From Allolobophora icterica (Eukaryota; Annelida; Clitellata; Crassiclitellata; Lumbricidae): a stretch of 64,000 nt of DNA. The translations under genes were made by a program, and so were the position numbers. Below are positions 52,233 through 63,590 of this stretch, piece after piece; position 1 is the first letter of the stretch; each line of letters starts with the position of its first letter. The notes under the pieces were generated by a model that worked only from the letters and a program-made list of their open reading frames with translations, did no database searches and was not told the DNA's origin. Where the stretch lies: the NCBI GenBank assembly GCA_963556255.1, contig CAUVYU010000001.1:124001-188000 (forward strand), written 5' to 3'.

Positions 52233-52340
52233 AGAATGTTTTCTCGAGGAAAATTAATGGTTGAAACTGCACTTAAAAGAGCTAGAGAAAAAGAGAGCCA
52301 AATGAAGATGACAGGGACCACGTCCTGGGTGACAGAGCAG
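52233..52340 (+). CDS. Split gene, candidate exon 1 (of those visible)
   Basis: 108 bases, 36 codons, phase 0 at both ends. The acceptor TTTTGTAG ends at 52232 after an AT/pyrimidine-rich tract, and the donor CAG|GTTAGG starts at 52341. In-frame ATGs are at 52236 and 52257, so it might also be the first coding exon. It joins in frame to the exon at 52941. The encoded stretch is basic (ALKRAREKESQMKM) and unrecognised by itself. Confidence 0.5.
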
Positions 52341-52940
52341 GTTAGGTGATTGATGTCATTTAGAAATGTACAAGAAACATTTTGCCATGCATATTTGATA
52401 ATGTTTACCTTTCTTTCATATGATAATTCAAACGATTTTTTTTCTTTCTTTGGAGAGTTAAGGTTTGACATTTCTACAAAGACCTAAAGGGCTCAAAACC
52501 TTTCTTTAGAGGCTTGAAGTCTGTGTTTAAATAATTTGATTTGAAATTTTATTTGGGACTATAGTACAATGAATTTATACAATGATAGTAGTAGGCATCC
52601 ACGTATAATACATCTAGTTTTTTTATAGAAAGTGAAAGTTAGCACTTTTGCCAGGCATACTGTTGATTTGTAAACCAAACAGATCATATAGTGCATCTTA
52701 AGAACTCTGTATAGGACGTGTGATTCATTTACAGTAAATTTTATTCAGCAGTGTTGCAGGTAACAACTGAACTTGGTGGAGGCAAAATAAGAAATGAACT
52801 CAGAAGTATGAACAACTCCTGTTTTAACTGCTTATTAGTAATAGCAGGCCAATTCATTTAAAATACTTGTTTACAAGCATGAATTTAAAGACTTCTTTAT
52901 ATCAACTACTTTATCGTATTTACTTATTCTTATTATTCAG
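52341..52940 (+). other. Intron of the split gene
   Basis: 600 bp, GT (52341) to AG (52940), no repeat family of this window recognised in it. Confidence 0.5.
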
Positions 52941-53134
52941 TTGATCGAGATGCAGCCTGGAGAGCTGGAGTGGTTGTCAAATCACTTGGGACATAACATA
53001 GACATCCACAAATCCGCATATCGCCTTCACACCTGCCATTGAGACAACTAAAGTTGGGAGAATACTTATGGCTCTGGATTCATTGGAAATGACCTCATTC
53101 AAAGGAAAGAAGTTGGATTCACTTCCAGTGGAAG
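52941..53134 (+). CDS. Split gene, tyrosine-recombinase-like exon with a frameshift
   Basis: Acceptor TTATTATTCAG ends at 52940, donor GAAG|GTTTGT at 53135. The first part encodes MQPGELEWLSNHLGHN and then HKSAYRL; H-x2-G-H followed by a Tyr fits the C-terminal catalytic box of tyrosine recombinases of the Crypton type, where the Tyr is the nucleophile. The second part encodes KVGRILMALDS, which follows this box in related animal genes. The two halves are in different frames: one extra base near 53030 (CTTCACACCTGCC). With that base disregarded, phases at both ends fit the neighbouring exons. It is thus a pseudogene mutation or a sequencing error. A domesticated Crypton-derived gene is my best reading, from family knowledge. 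Confidence 0.55.
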
Positions 53135-53560
53135 GTTTGTTAGTGACTTAGTTTTCATTTGAGGTCTATCTAACCATCTTTCAAGAGTAAGACTCTGCTT
53201 TTAATACAGGTGTGCAGTCCCCAGCAAAGAAATAAATCAAATAGAGTAGAATAATTTGATTGCAGTTTTTAGCTGTTGCATTTTAATTATCTCAGTTGTA
53301 AAATTTGTTTAGCAATGCACTAATTGTGAAATTAGTTGCAGTAATTTGTGGAAAAGTCGTTTGTGTGGCAGTCCAACTATTGCGGGTCTGCTGAGCGGAC
53401 TCCAAGTAACAACCATGGAAACGTCTTCAGATTCAGATTTACTAATGTTATTTGCTTAACAGATGCCATAAATAAAATATATTGAAAAGAAACTTCTTGT
53501 AAAAACTAGTTTGACTGTGATAAACTGTTGTTATACAAGCATTGTATTTATATATTCCAG
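53135..53560 (+). other. Intron of the split gene
   Basis: 426 bp, GT to AG, phase 1. AT-rich and apparently unique. Confidence 0.55.
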
Positions 53561-54316
53561 AGCCTAACAGATGTTCTGTCAGTGAAGACAATCTCAAGTC
53601 TGTGAACGAACCACGAAAATCAAAGTTGCCACGCATCGAATCTGATGAAGAGAGCAATTCAAAATCAGAAAGCGAGTTAATGACCATACAATCTGTGACC
53701 CTAGAAAGGAACTCTGCACTACTGGGTGTCGAATCAGCTGAAAAAGAAAAGGGTGCAAGTGGAAGAAAAGGCAAAACAGTGCAACAACCCGTTAAAACTT
53801 TAAGAGCACAAAGAGAAGTTCCGCTGAAAAAAGCACACATTCAAAAACATTGGAGAGCAGAAACAGAAGATCCTTTGAAAAAAGCACACATTCAAAAACA
53901 TTGGAGAGCAGAAAGAGAAGTTCCGCTGAAAAAAGCACACATTCAAAAACATTGGAGAGCAGAAACAGAAGATCCTTTGAAAAAAGCACACATTCAAAAA
54001 CATTGGAGAGCAGAAACAGAAGATCCTCTGAAAAAAGCACACATTCAAAAACATTGTAGAGCAGAAACAGAAGATCCTCTGAAAAAAGCACACATTCAAA
54101 AACATTGTAGAGCAGAAACAGAAGATCCTCTGAAAAAAGCACACATTCAAAATCATTGGAGAGCAGAAACAGAAGATCCTCTGAAAAAAGCACACATTCA
54201 AAAACATTGGAGAGCAGAAACAGAAGATCCTCTGAAAAAAGCACACATTCAAAAACATTGGAGAGCAGAAACAGAAGATCCTTTGAAAAAAGCACATATT
54301 CAACATCAAGCATCTA
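53561..54316 (+). CDS. Split gene, repeat-bearing exon
   Basis: 756 bases, exactly 252 codons, with phase 1 at both ends. Acceptor TATATATTCCAG ends at 53560 and a strong donor GTATGT starts at 54317. The N-terminal half is Ser/Glu-rich and acidic (IESDEESNSKSESE). The second half is ten tandem copies of a 17-residue unit, consensus AETEDPLKKAHIQKHWR, from 53806 to about 54315. Units 1 and 3 carry REV in place of TED. The unit is rich in charged residues and could form helices. The frame stays open through the whole exon, which suggests selection or a recent expansion. Confidence 0.7.
53806..54315 (+). repeat. 51-bp coding minisatellite, ten units
   Basis: Tandem 51-bp units within the exon, the last one diverged (HIQHQAS). 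Higher-order alternation of the REV and TED types occurs only in units 1-4. Units 5 and 6 share a Trp-to-Cys change, and unit 7 has Asn for Lys, so recent unequal exchange is likely. Confidence 0.95.
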
Positions 54317-55039
54317 GTATGTACATTTTTACCAATAATGGCATTGGTTTTGTGATGATAGCAATGTCATGGATGATGATAATCATGATGATTATGGTGA
54401 TGTTAATAAGGATAAAGAATACCCTTTTCATTGTTAGCATAGTATATACTTTCTAATTGTGCTTAGAAGATGTTTGTACAGCAAATTGTGATAAACAATT
54501 GGTTAATTAAGAATTATACTTGCTTCTGTAAGCACTTAATGACATTAGCATCATTTTTAAGGTCATGGTCATCTTTAGAGGCTAAATAATAAATATAATA
54601 TATCACCAAGTTTTATATATTTGGGATGTTTTCTGTAATTGTGTGTACTTAGCATGTTATCTCAAGAGGACATAAATATTTTATTATTGTTTCATGTATT
54701 ATAGAAAATTATTCTTTGTAATAGTTCTGGCAATAGCCTAGTACCATTGTTTTATATACCTAGTTGATATGATCCAATCCCTTAGGCAAAATGTCACTAA
54801 ACAATTATGTTTTAAGCCAAAGGTTAGAGTGCAGAGGAGAATACAATTATTATTTGTATTGGTTATATCAGGAGCTGAAGTTGTACCACCTTTAATGTGT
54901 TGTGTAATATTTCTGATAGAAAATTAGAGATTCAAAATCTAAAATGCAGGGGTATCAAAGCTTGTAACCTTATTGAGCCTGTAGGTATCCCACTTCACCC
55001 TTCATAGTATAGCAAGTTGTTTTGCTTTCTGATTTACAG
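54317..55039 (+). other. Intron of the split gene
   Basis: 723 bp, GTATGT to CAG, phase 1. The frame of the previous exon stays open for about 46 codons into it by chance. Confidence 0.6.
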
Positions 55040-55218
55040 GGAGAAACAATGCTTGGAGTGAGGATGAGCTGAAGATCATCAGGTGTCATTTTGAAGGAGT
55101 CGAAAGACCACCTTCTTTCGGTGCTATCCGCCAACTGCAAGCGGAATTTCCAGTTTTAAGGAATCGCACAGAAGCTCAAATTAAAACTCGTGCCTGGGCT
55201 CTTGTACTGAAGAAGTAA
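55040..55218 (+). CDS. Split gene, last exon with Myb/SANT-like domain
   Basis: Acceptor CTGATTTACAG ends at 55039. The exon completes the split Arg codon in phase and reads about 60 codons to TAA at 55216-55218. It encodes NNAWSEDELKIIRCHF, then FPVLRNRTEAQIKTRAW: spaced Trp/aromatic residues and an RT-x-QIK helix as in Myb/SANT-like DNA-binding modules. Animal genes that carry a Crypton-type recombinase domain often end in a similar W-S/T-x-E-E module, which supports joining these exons into one gene. A putative AATAAA lies at 56226. Confidence 0.65.
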
Positions 55219-56635
55219 TTCGGAATATCTGCACATTACATAACTTCTAACTGACATAGACTGACCTTCAATAGCATGCTGTTGCTTTCTGAGTTTGTTG
55301 TTCTATTTTAATTTTGTGTTTAACACTAATTCTAAGCAGCTGCCATTGGGAAATACTAAAAGCATTGAGAGTTTTTCTAGAAGGGTGGTCTTCACACTCT
55401 ACTTGACTTCTTATGCAGCAAGTTATGTGATCATATGATGAAAGATGTGCTTATGTGGTCATATAAATTGTCTTTGTAACAGTCTAAGTGGTACATTTGA
55501 CGTGTTTCCTATTTTGTTGATCGAAAATCCAGTGTAGTTGAGAAGTCTAAACTAATGAGTTCTATAATGCCCTTGTCATAATGCATAAAGTATTAATCGA
55601 TGGATGCTTCAAGTAAAATATTAGTTAAAGAGAAGCCAGGTTGATATTTCAGAGAAACCAGAAGTCAAGATACTGATGGTGAGGAAGCTGGAACAAATGA
55701 CTTTTGAGCTTGGTTCTGAATGATGTTCGATAGTGCACACTATTTGCTAAAATAGTGAAGTATTTGTGTTTCAGTTATTGAGTGCCATTACCATGCACTC
55801 GAGCACTGGTACTTGGCTTCACTGTGTAACATACTTATAATTGGTAATATACTACAAAACTGGGTATTATATCTCAATTGTTAATGTATATTACAATAAT
55901 TATAATGAAATTGACGTAGCCAATTTCTTATATTGTAATAGGCCTATGCATTAATAAGGCCAGAAACTGACATTAATTGATTATATTTTCTTTAATGATA
56001 AATGAATAGGGCACATGTTCAAGGATTTACTTATTTTATAATTAAATTATAAACAAAGAGTAAGAATGGGTTTAAAAAAGTGTGGGCAAGAAATTACAGT
56101 TACTTCAGAAGGAAATTTTCTGAATATTGACCTGATTTATGGCTTGGTTTAGGTGCATTAGACACAAGCATCGTGCATTAGAAGTTACTAATTAAAATTA
56201 ACAGTTACAATTAACAAATCTAATCAATAAAGTAAAAAATAATAATCGAAAGTATAGTTTAGGTTACTTTTACTGCACAAACAATAACACTGGGTTTAAC
56301 AGAGCAAATGTTAAAGCAATTTCACTTGCATAAATTTGTTACTTATTACCAGATAAACACAACTAAGTACAAATGGCTACAGCATACATACGTGTAAATC
56401 AACACATACATAGATATCAAATCTAAGCAGTAGAATCAAATAATAAAATGTATAGCTTAAGCTACTTTCTCAATTTTTATGACATCACCACTATAAAAAT
56501 GCAAGATCAATATGCTAAAAACCTGTGAACGTACATGCAACAATAATAATCAAATCTTATAAGATTGTTCTAAATTAACTGAATTCCGGAACAATATAAG
56601 TAAACATGCACGTATAGCTATTGTGTCTGGCGAAG
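55219..56635. other. 3' flank of the split gene, no other gene seen
   Basis: AT-rich, probably 3' untranslated region followed by intergenic DNA. AATAAA at 56226-56231 is one candidate end signal. Confidence 0.45.
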
Positions 56636-56639
56636 AATG

Positions 56640-56947
56640 GGGACAAACCTGCTTCGTGTCTGGCAGTTAGCTACATCGGTAAGAACGTTGGCTGTGCGTC
56701 TCATGCGACTCTGTGTTACAGCGCATGCGGACCGCGGTTCGCTTCCCGAAGGTAGCTTATTTCAGAGATTTAAATCCCGGGCTAGCACGGTCCCACACGG
56801 GGACCTTAAATGGCGTGGCACCCATTCAAACGGGCAGCGGTGGTGAAGGATCTCACCCGATCAATTCATTGAAAAATGAGCAGGGTCGAGGCCATATACG
56901 GTCGCTATAGAAAATCGCGTACATTTACATTTACATTACATTTACAC
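56640..56947 (+). mobile_element. tRNA-headed SINE with TTTACA-type tail
   Basis: Box-A-like TTAGCTACATCGGTAAGAAC and a canonical box B GCGGTTCGCTTCC about 60 bases later, a body of about 180 bp (CCCACACGGGGACC, then GGGCAGCGGTGGTGAAGG) and a tail of (ACATTT)n. It differs from the (ATT)n-tailed SINEs. Confidence 0.7.
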
Positions 56948-57239
56948 ACGTCTGTGACTTACGTGTATAAGTCTGGACTACCCATGCGCAGTCATGAACT
57001 GTATATATCTTTCCTACCACTGCGCCCATCATAAACTGTAGGTCTACATGTCTTGCTATCCATTGTGGTAAACCCATACTGTACATATAAAACGCCTCCT
57101 AGAAAATGAATTCAGCGTGTATCTAGAGTCTACTATAGCCAGAACGTGTGCTCAAAATTTTTTGCGCGATTTCCGTGGAAAATGGCGATGTCTGGATAAA
57201 CCGGGTTCACAACTGAGTCTGGCTTATCGGTCTCGTATG

Positions 57240-57303
<64 letters not shown>

Positions 57304-57590
57304 GTGTATATATATATATATAGTCGTTTATTCAAAAGCCAAATGAAAGACTGCATTAGGGTACATATACAAGTCAAGTAACAACAATGTCATAGAATAA
57401 TAAAGTTAACAATCAAACAAGGTATACGAGAAATAAAATTTCTATTATCTTTAGTAGGAAGTGAAAAGTTGTGTGGTCTAGGCCTAAGATCATATGGCAT
57501 TGCAGTTTGGGGGGGGGGGGGGAATAGTGAAAATAGAACATGAAAAGGGTTGAATTTAATGCAGCGAAATAAAACGATTCTCCATAGATT
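56948..57590. repeat. CCAGAC-type repeat, microsatellite and unknown DNA
   Basis: 57000-57240 carries AAGTCTGGACTACCCAT and TCTGGCTTATCGGTCTCGTA, related to the foldback arms and (inverted) to 40287-40312. 57240-57320 is (TA)n-(TG)n-(TA)n. A run of 12 or more G lies near 57510. No gene. Confidence 0.6.
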
Positions 57591-57728
57591 TTTTGCTACG
57601 GCTCCTCTATCTCCTCTCTCTGGTCTCTATCGAAACCGGACTCGTAAATTCAATGGCATCTCTGGAAAACCCCTCTTATATGACGCAGCGCTCGTGAATA
57701 AGCTGGTGCCCTGCGCTTAGCTATATAG
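57591..57728 (+). mobile_element. LINE 3' end fragment
   Basis: CTGGTCTCTATCGAAACCGG, ATGGCATCTCTGGAAAACCC, CTCGTGAATAAGCTGGTGCC and GCGCTTAGCT, then cut short. A second piece (GCTCGTGATAAGCTGG, then TTAGCTTCACACTATTT) lies at 57972-58055. Confidence 0.65.
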
Positions 57729-57872
57729 TCGAGTCAAGTCGAGGAAACAATGATCGACTCGATTTGTAAAACCATTTGATCGACTCGACTGGCAAGTCGA
57801 TCGAGTCGAAGATTTTTCGACCGACTCGACTTGGCCGAGTTTCGACCAACTTGATTGACTGACTCGATCGAT
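57728..57872. repeat. Cluster of TCGACTCGA-like palindromic words
   Basis: Variants of (A/T)TCGA(C/G)TCGA occur about ten times in 145 bp at uneven spacing. It inserts between two parts of a LINE 3' end. The nature of the segment is unknown. Confidence 0.6.
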
Positions 57873-58060
57873 CACGTGATATATTCACAACTTTGTGCTT
57901 CTCATCTTTGTGAATTGCCTCTCAGTTTTTTAGAGCTTTAATGCACCATGTAGGTTTATGCTTATTCGTCAGCGCTCGTGATAAGCTGGTGTCCTGTACT
58001 TAGCTTCACACTATTTTTTTATAGAAATTTGGAGTTTACCAATCTTCACGACTCGTCAGT

Positions 58061-59044
58061 TTTACTCAGCGTAAGCTTATACACCCGTCCGCCATCTTCC
58101 TAGCACGTTACCGGAGCAATACTGTTGGAAGAACAAAGGTTTGATTGTCAAGCATGAATATACCGGTTCTTAGTTCTTACACCGTGTGTTAGTAAATGCA
58201 TGATCTCATTTTTACAATATTTAATTTCGGGTGGTGTTTTAACATCCAAAACACCCCCTAGCTACGGCCGTGTACCTCGCAACCCTAAAGATGGCTATAT
58301 GCGGCTTATGCCTGGAACTGTAGATGTAGTAACTTATATTCAAGGACACTGTCATAATGAAGTAAAATATAGTAAGAATGCCTATAAATTTAAGGTCTAC
58401 ATCGAATAATTGTAAACTCTGCAAGCACACCTTTAAATCGTGAGTAACAGAAATTACAAATTCATATTTTCATTGGCAAATAATATTATACTGACGAAAC
58501 GGACTATGTTGCTATACGAAGTCGCTGAACTCTAGATCCCTATCCTAAGGAACTGTGCCATTTCCTGCTCTCTGGTAATGCCAGTTCCAAGCAAGGATAA
58601 ACGAGGAGGGCGACGCTAATCAACTTAGTTGATACACAGCATGATCAAACAGAAACTATTTCTGTCGTTAGCGTTTTCAATTAAAACATCCATTTTGACA
58701 TTAACCTCCAGAAATCTATTAGTAAAAAAGATAATCCTGAAATTCTAAAAGTCCTCACTCTGGAACACATAGTAAATACAATTCCTTCACTCAATGACTT
58801 AATACCGATTTTTACTTTTATTTATGTACGGCTCCACCGAAGATAAAAATTAATAATCTATTTGTACGAAAAGTGACATATATAGCGTAGATATTTCCCT
58901 AAATAAAGGTGTCTTAGAAGACCCAGATATATTTGTAGTATTCTTTATTTAATGACCTCTTGCGGCTGACATGGTCGTTGACGTCGAGACATCTTTATTT
59001 ATAATAGATCTGAGACTGGACTAGGTTTCCATTTAAGCAATTTA
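58061..59044. repeat. Repeat mosaic without genes
   Basis: 58570-58640 has the TGCCAGTTCCAAGC, GAGGAGGGCGACGCTAATCA motif. Elsewhere GACATGGTCGTTGACGTCGA and CTTAGAAGACCCAGATAT-type phrases of the window family. No gene was recognised. Confidence 0.45.
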
Positions 59045-59770
59045 ACGACATATCTTATCTTGTCTTATCTTATCTTATCTTATCTTATCTTATCTTATCT
59101 TATCTTATCTGAACATTTATAAAGCGCTTCTCTCAGCAGGGCTATACAGAAGCGCTCTCAAAGTGACAGGTCTGTAAACAGGTAAGTCTTTAGGCAGCGA
59201 AGAGATGCAGGTGTGATTCCCTCTAGAATCCTACTACGGATTGCAGGGGAAGGTCATTCCATAGTGAGGGACCCACTACTGCGAAAGCCCGATGCTGTGC
59301 CAGAGAAGTTCGCAATCGAGGGACAAAAAGATCAAATCGGTCGGAGGAACGAAGAGGACGAGCAGAGCGGGCAGAGAGTGGTTTACACATCAAATCACAG
59401 AGATATTTAGGCGCTAGACCCTGCCGGGACTTAGTTACTAAGAGTAAGACCTTAAAACTGATCCTAGACGCCACAGGAAGCCAATGAAGATCATTGGTCA
59501 TGTATGTTGAGATAAGCGAGTAACGTGGGAGACGTGCAATAAGTCTGGCTGCAGCATTCAAGACCGACTGCATTGAGGACAGACACGTCTTTGGAAGCCC
59601 GAATAACAACGAGTTACAATAGTCGATGCATGTACAGACAAAGGCGTGCACCATGGTCGTAAAGACAGTGGTGGATACTGACCTCCTAATAGCTCTAAGA
59701 CGCCTCAGTTGGTAGTAACAGGAGCGAGTCAGCAGTGTTAGGTGCTCAGTAAAGGTCAAGACCCTATCAA
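59045..59770 (-). mobile_element. LINE C-terminus, minus strand, 5'-truncated
   Basis: Minus-strand frame 59759-59223 reads the end of a CR1/L2/jockey-type reverse transcriptase: CIDYCNSLLFGLP, NAAARLIARLP, DLHWLPVASRI, YLCDLM and VVGPSLWNDLP. A shift near 59232 lets it continue through SLRCLKTYLF to a stop near 59166. The 3' tail is a TCTTA-type pentanucleotide repeat (59050-59110). One of the best preserved LINE pieces here. Confidence 0.85.
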
Positions 59771-62716
59771 GCGTGACACATATCTCGTATTATGACCTTC
59801 GAGGCAGACAGGAATAAATTCTTGTATATAACGAATGGATCCAACAGTTTAAGGACATCGATAGGAAAGAAATCTTCGTAAGACCGCTGTCTTCGCCCTC
59901 CAAGGCTGGCAATACCTGGCAATTATGCCAGGTATTGCCATCCTTGGGACTGGCAATACCTGGCATAATTGGCACGGACTGGGAGTGGCGGAGTTTGGTA
60001 GCGATTGAGTAAATGTGAGATCTAAGTAGAGATTAAGAAATACGACAGTACGAAGAAGGCAGTGGGAAGAGGGCAAAGAAAATAGGGCAGTGGGTAGTAA
60101 AAATGTTACTAGTATTCAGTGTTTCATGACATCTTGCGGCTGCCAGAACCGTTGAATTCGACCTCATATTAAAGAAAACAAATTCCACGTTATGTGAAAT
60201 GTTCAACTGAACCAAAAATAACTTGGCCTAGTTGTTTCCATTCTTTAACGATACGTTAGGCCTTTGAAATCACAGTCCGTTCAAGGCGATAGAAGGATTC
60301 AGTGAACAGTTCTCAACGTTGGAATATTTTAAGGACGAAAGCAAACTAGAGAGTGATTGCTATTTAAAGAAACGACAGATTTATCTATAGAGTCGAAAGT
60401 CAGCGAATTAGAGGTGTTCAAGTTGAAGCTGGTAATTTTCGCAGTGTTCAAAGTTTGACGATATTTTGCGTCATCGAAGGCCGTCAATGGGGATATGAAA
60501 CATGTTTTCTACTTTTCCAATAAGGAAAAAAATTTTCTACCTTTTTAAACCATGAATTTATAAAACGCCGATTTCGACGTTTTGTCAGTTGAACTATTTT
60601 GTTAGCGATTTGATGGCAATTATGCATTGTTCTATAACGACACATTGTTATACCGAAGATGATTGCGTCGCCGTCCTCCTTTATCCGGACTTTGGACTGA
60701 CATCGCCCGAGTGTCAATGGCGGAGTTTCTGTTCCCCAGGGACGTCCATCCCCCTAAGTCATTGGAGCAACGTCCCTTTTCCCCCTCTTCTTCCCCCCTC
60801 CCCGTTCCATCCCCCTAAAATGGTGGCACACACACACTGACAGATCTCCCTCGCCCCTATTTCTTGGATGGAGCATTTGCTCCAAGGTTTCTATGGTGTA
60901 GACGCCCATGCTGTTCGCGATAGGATCCAATAGTTTAGCGAAATATTACTCACTCAGAAGGTAATCTATATTTAGAATGTATAGCCCGTAATCTGGTCTG
61001 GCCAGTCCCAAGGCTGAACAGAAAGAATCGTCAGTAATCGTCATATGATACAGCGTCGTTAAACAGTCACTAACCAGCCAATCGTAGACTAAAACCTAAT
61101 CCATCACACCAAATTCATTTCATACGAGTCATTGAAGTGTCTTAAGTCTCTCTTTAAGACGAAGTCGACAGCCAGAAGATGTCGTTAAACAAAACAATCT
61201 ACGAAAAATGTTAGGGTCAGTTTCTAATAGACACCTTTTTTTAGTGCTATCGACACAATATAGGTCTAATTTATTTCGTCGTTACATATAAAATTTCAGC
61301 ATCATTAACTCTCAAGTTAACTCCGCCACTGTTCGTACTCTGACAGTGCCAGTCCCAAGCCTGGATAAAGGAGGAGGGCGATGCTAATCATCTTTGTTAT
61401 GACACAGCGTCGTTAAACTGAAACTACTACTAACTCTGAAGCTCAGGGCATGTACTAGCCCTGGGAAATGCGTTAATGCGGTTCGGAGAGTGGGGAGGTC
61501 AACTGAAAGTTCTAAGGGGCGTGAACGGACCCAGATATTTACCGAAGCGTCATCGCCTTTATTTCAGGGTTCACACCTTCGATCAAAATATGTTCTCAGA
61601 GCTAATGGTTTTACTTGCAACAGTTTAACCCCTGTAGATATATGTGGCTAATGCTTGGAACTGTAGGTGGGTTAGTTTACCTATTCCTGGAACTGTGGAT
61701 GGCTCTACGGCTAATGAATGGAACTGCGGATTAATATGTGACTGGTGATTGGAACTACAGATAGTTACATAATAATAATCTTCGTTTAATATTTTCAAAC
61801 TGACTACTAAATGGCTATGAAGTAGAATTGCATGTGTGATCATATGGCTAGTTTACGTGTTTAACGCCGTCCTGTGCCTCTAACAAACAACAACTTAAGG
61901 GCCCTTCATCCACTTTTATTTATAGGACATTTGAGTCGTTAAAAGAGGTTATTAAAAACAACTGCTGTTTATTTTTATGGTGTAACTATATTTTATGACA
62001 GCCAGGACCCGTTGACGTTGTCTTCCACCTTTTTCCAGCCTTTGTATTGGCACTACCAGAGCACGGTCAGTGATGGAGTTGAGATTAATAATTCAGTTGC
62101 GTGTGATCGATATGTAAATTCGTCACTGCCGTCTTGGGGGTGTTGCCAGTCCGAATCCTGAATTAAGGAGGAGGGCGCCGATTATAATCTTTGTTGCTAT
62201 ATAGAAATTGCCTAAAACTACATGAAATGTAAGACAATATCGACTTTAAAGACACTGACAGTTTAAAGATTACGTTTAATACGCAACTGAACATTGAAGG
62301 AAAACACCACGTTCCTCTTGGACACCTTTCATTGAGCTACTCCCGATGTTATATTAACTCATTTTCGCTCAATTGTTTACTGGATTCCAGGACAAGAATA
62401 ACAAGATGTTATATCGACGTGAACGGTCTTTGATGTCATAGATAGCGTAAAACAATAACAATGTTTATTATTGGAGAGAACTAGATCTACTAGTAAACTG
62501 AGCGTCCTACATCAACTTAAATTGGCTTTTCTTTGAAGATGACGTCATTGGCTCTGCGGCCAAAAGATGTCGTAAAAATGTAATAACATCTGATAGACTA
62601 TCGCGTTGAAATGGCTTTTTTTTATAAAAGTTCTGAGAGCCACAAGAATGTCCTTTAGCCCTGAATACTACAAAAATATCTTGGCTTTTAAGACACCTTT
62701 AAATCGTGTTTTTACC
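59771..62716. repeat. Repeat mosaic without genes
   Basis: Contains copies of the GGAGGAGGGCGA...GTCGTTAAAC repeat at 60640-60690 (inverted), 61345-61425 and 62140-62200, a TGGCAATACCTGGCA cluster (59905-59965), GATGACGTCATTGGCTCTGC (62540) and ACACCTTT phrases (62330, 62693). No reading frame looks real. Confidence 0.55.

Positions 62717-62769
<53 letters not shown>
62717..62769. repeat. (TA)n microsatellite
   Basis: Pure TA run of about 50 bases. Confidence 0.95.
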
Positions 62770-62770
<1 letters not shown>

Positions 62771-63590
62771 AGCAAACGATGAAATGAAAGAGCTGTAATA
62801 TGTGAAAATAATTTCTGTCAACATTGACAGACTTTGTTGCTATAAGATGTTAAACCCTGGATCCATCCAAACGGCGAGAATGGTTCAGAAGAATTTTTCT
62901 ATTCCATTCTTGCGATAAAATGTCGTTAAACTTCTCCAACCAATCGTTGATATAATAAACTGTCCACGTGTCATTAGAGTAAATTTCTTGTGCCTAACTA
63001 TGCGAACAAATGTGGTGGCAGTTGCTCTTGAATGTAATGTTCACTGGGTGACATTTTTAAAATGGAAAACTAGAAAGAACTGTCCGGGCGTGGTATACAA
63101 TTTGAGACATGTTCAACTTCCCCACTTAAGTTTAACTCCCCCACTGCCCCTTTTCTGGCAGTGCCAGTCCAAAAGCTTGGATAAAGGAGGGGGGCTAGTT
63201 TAATCATCTTCGTTATGACATAGTTTCGTTAAACAGCAACTAACAATACAGTTGATCGTCCTCATCCATTATCAACATTTTTCGGATTGGGTTTGCCACA
63301 ATTGGAGTATATTCAGTAGCGGAGTTTCTAAACTAAGCTTAATTTTTAATTTGTAGCGTTTACGACAAATCTTTGGTAGCCAAACAATCGTCGAATATGT
63401 TCTGTCTTTTGGTAATACTAATTAGAAATCGGTGAAGTTGATTAAATATTTGACGAACAATTCAGATATATAGGCCTGTAAGGTTGCAAAACATCAATTT
63501 AGAGGTGTTTAAGCAAAGCATAATGAATGATTCGCAGCAGTGAAGTGCTTAACTACCAAACTTAAAGAAAACAAGACAATTTTAATCCCT
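62770..63590 (+). repeat. Dispersed repeats, target of a LINE insertion
   Basis: 63150-63240 carries GGCAGTGCCAGTCC, GGATAAAGGAGGGGGG and TAGTTTCGTTAAACAGCAAC. 63245-63550 matches 39655-40025 and breaks off near 63550, where the LINE below begins. Confidence 0.6.

Noticed and set aside
52205..52471. Minus-strand 88-codon frame over the candidate exon at 52233
   Set aside because: No domain or splice support; the plus-strand exon has sites in phase with three further exons.
53792..54313. Two minus-strand frames of about 170 codons with repeated FECVLFSEDLLFLL-type units
   Set aside because: They are antisense shadows of the 51-bp repeat; repeats whose length is a multiple of three keep frames open on both strands. 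Splice phases support the plus strand.
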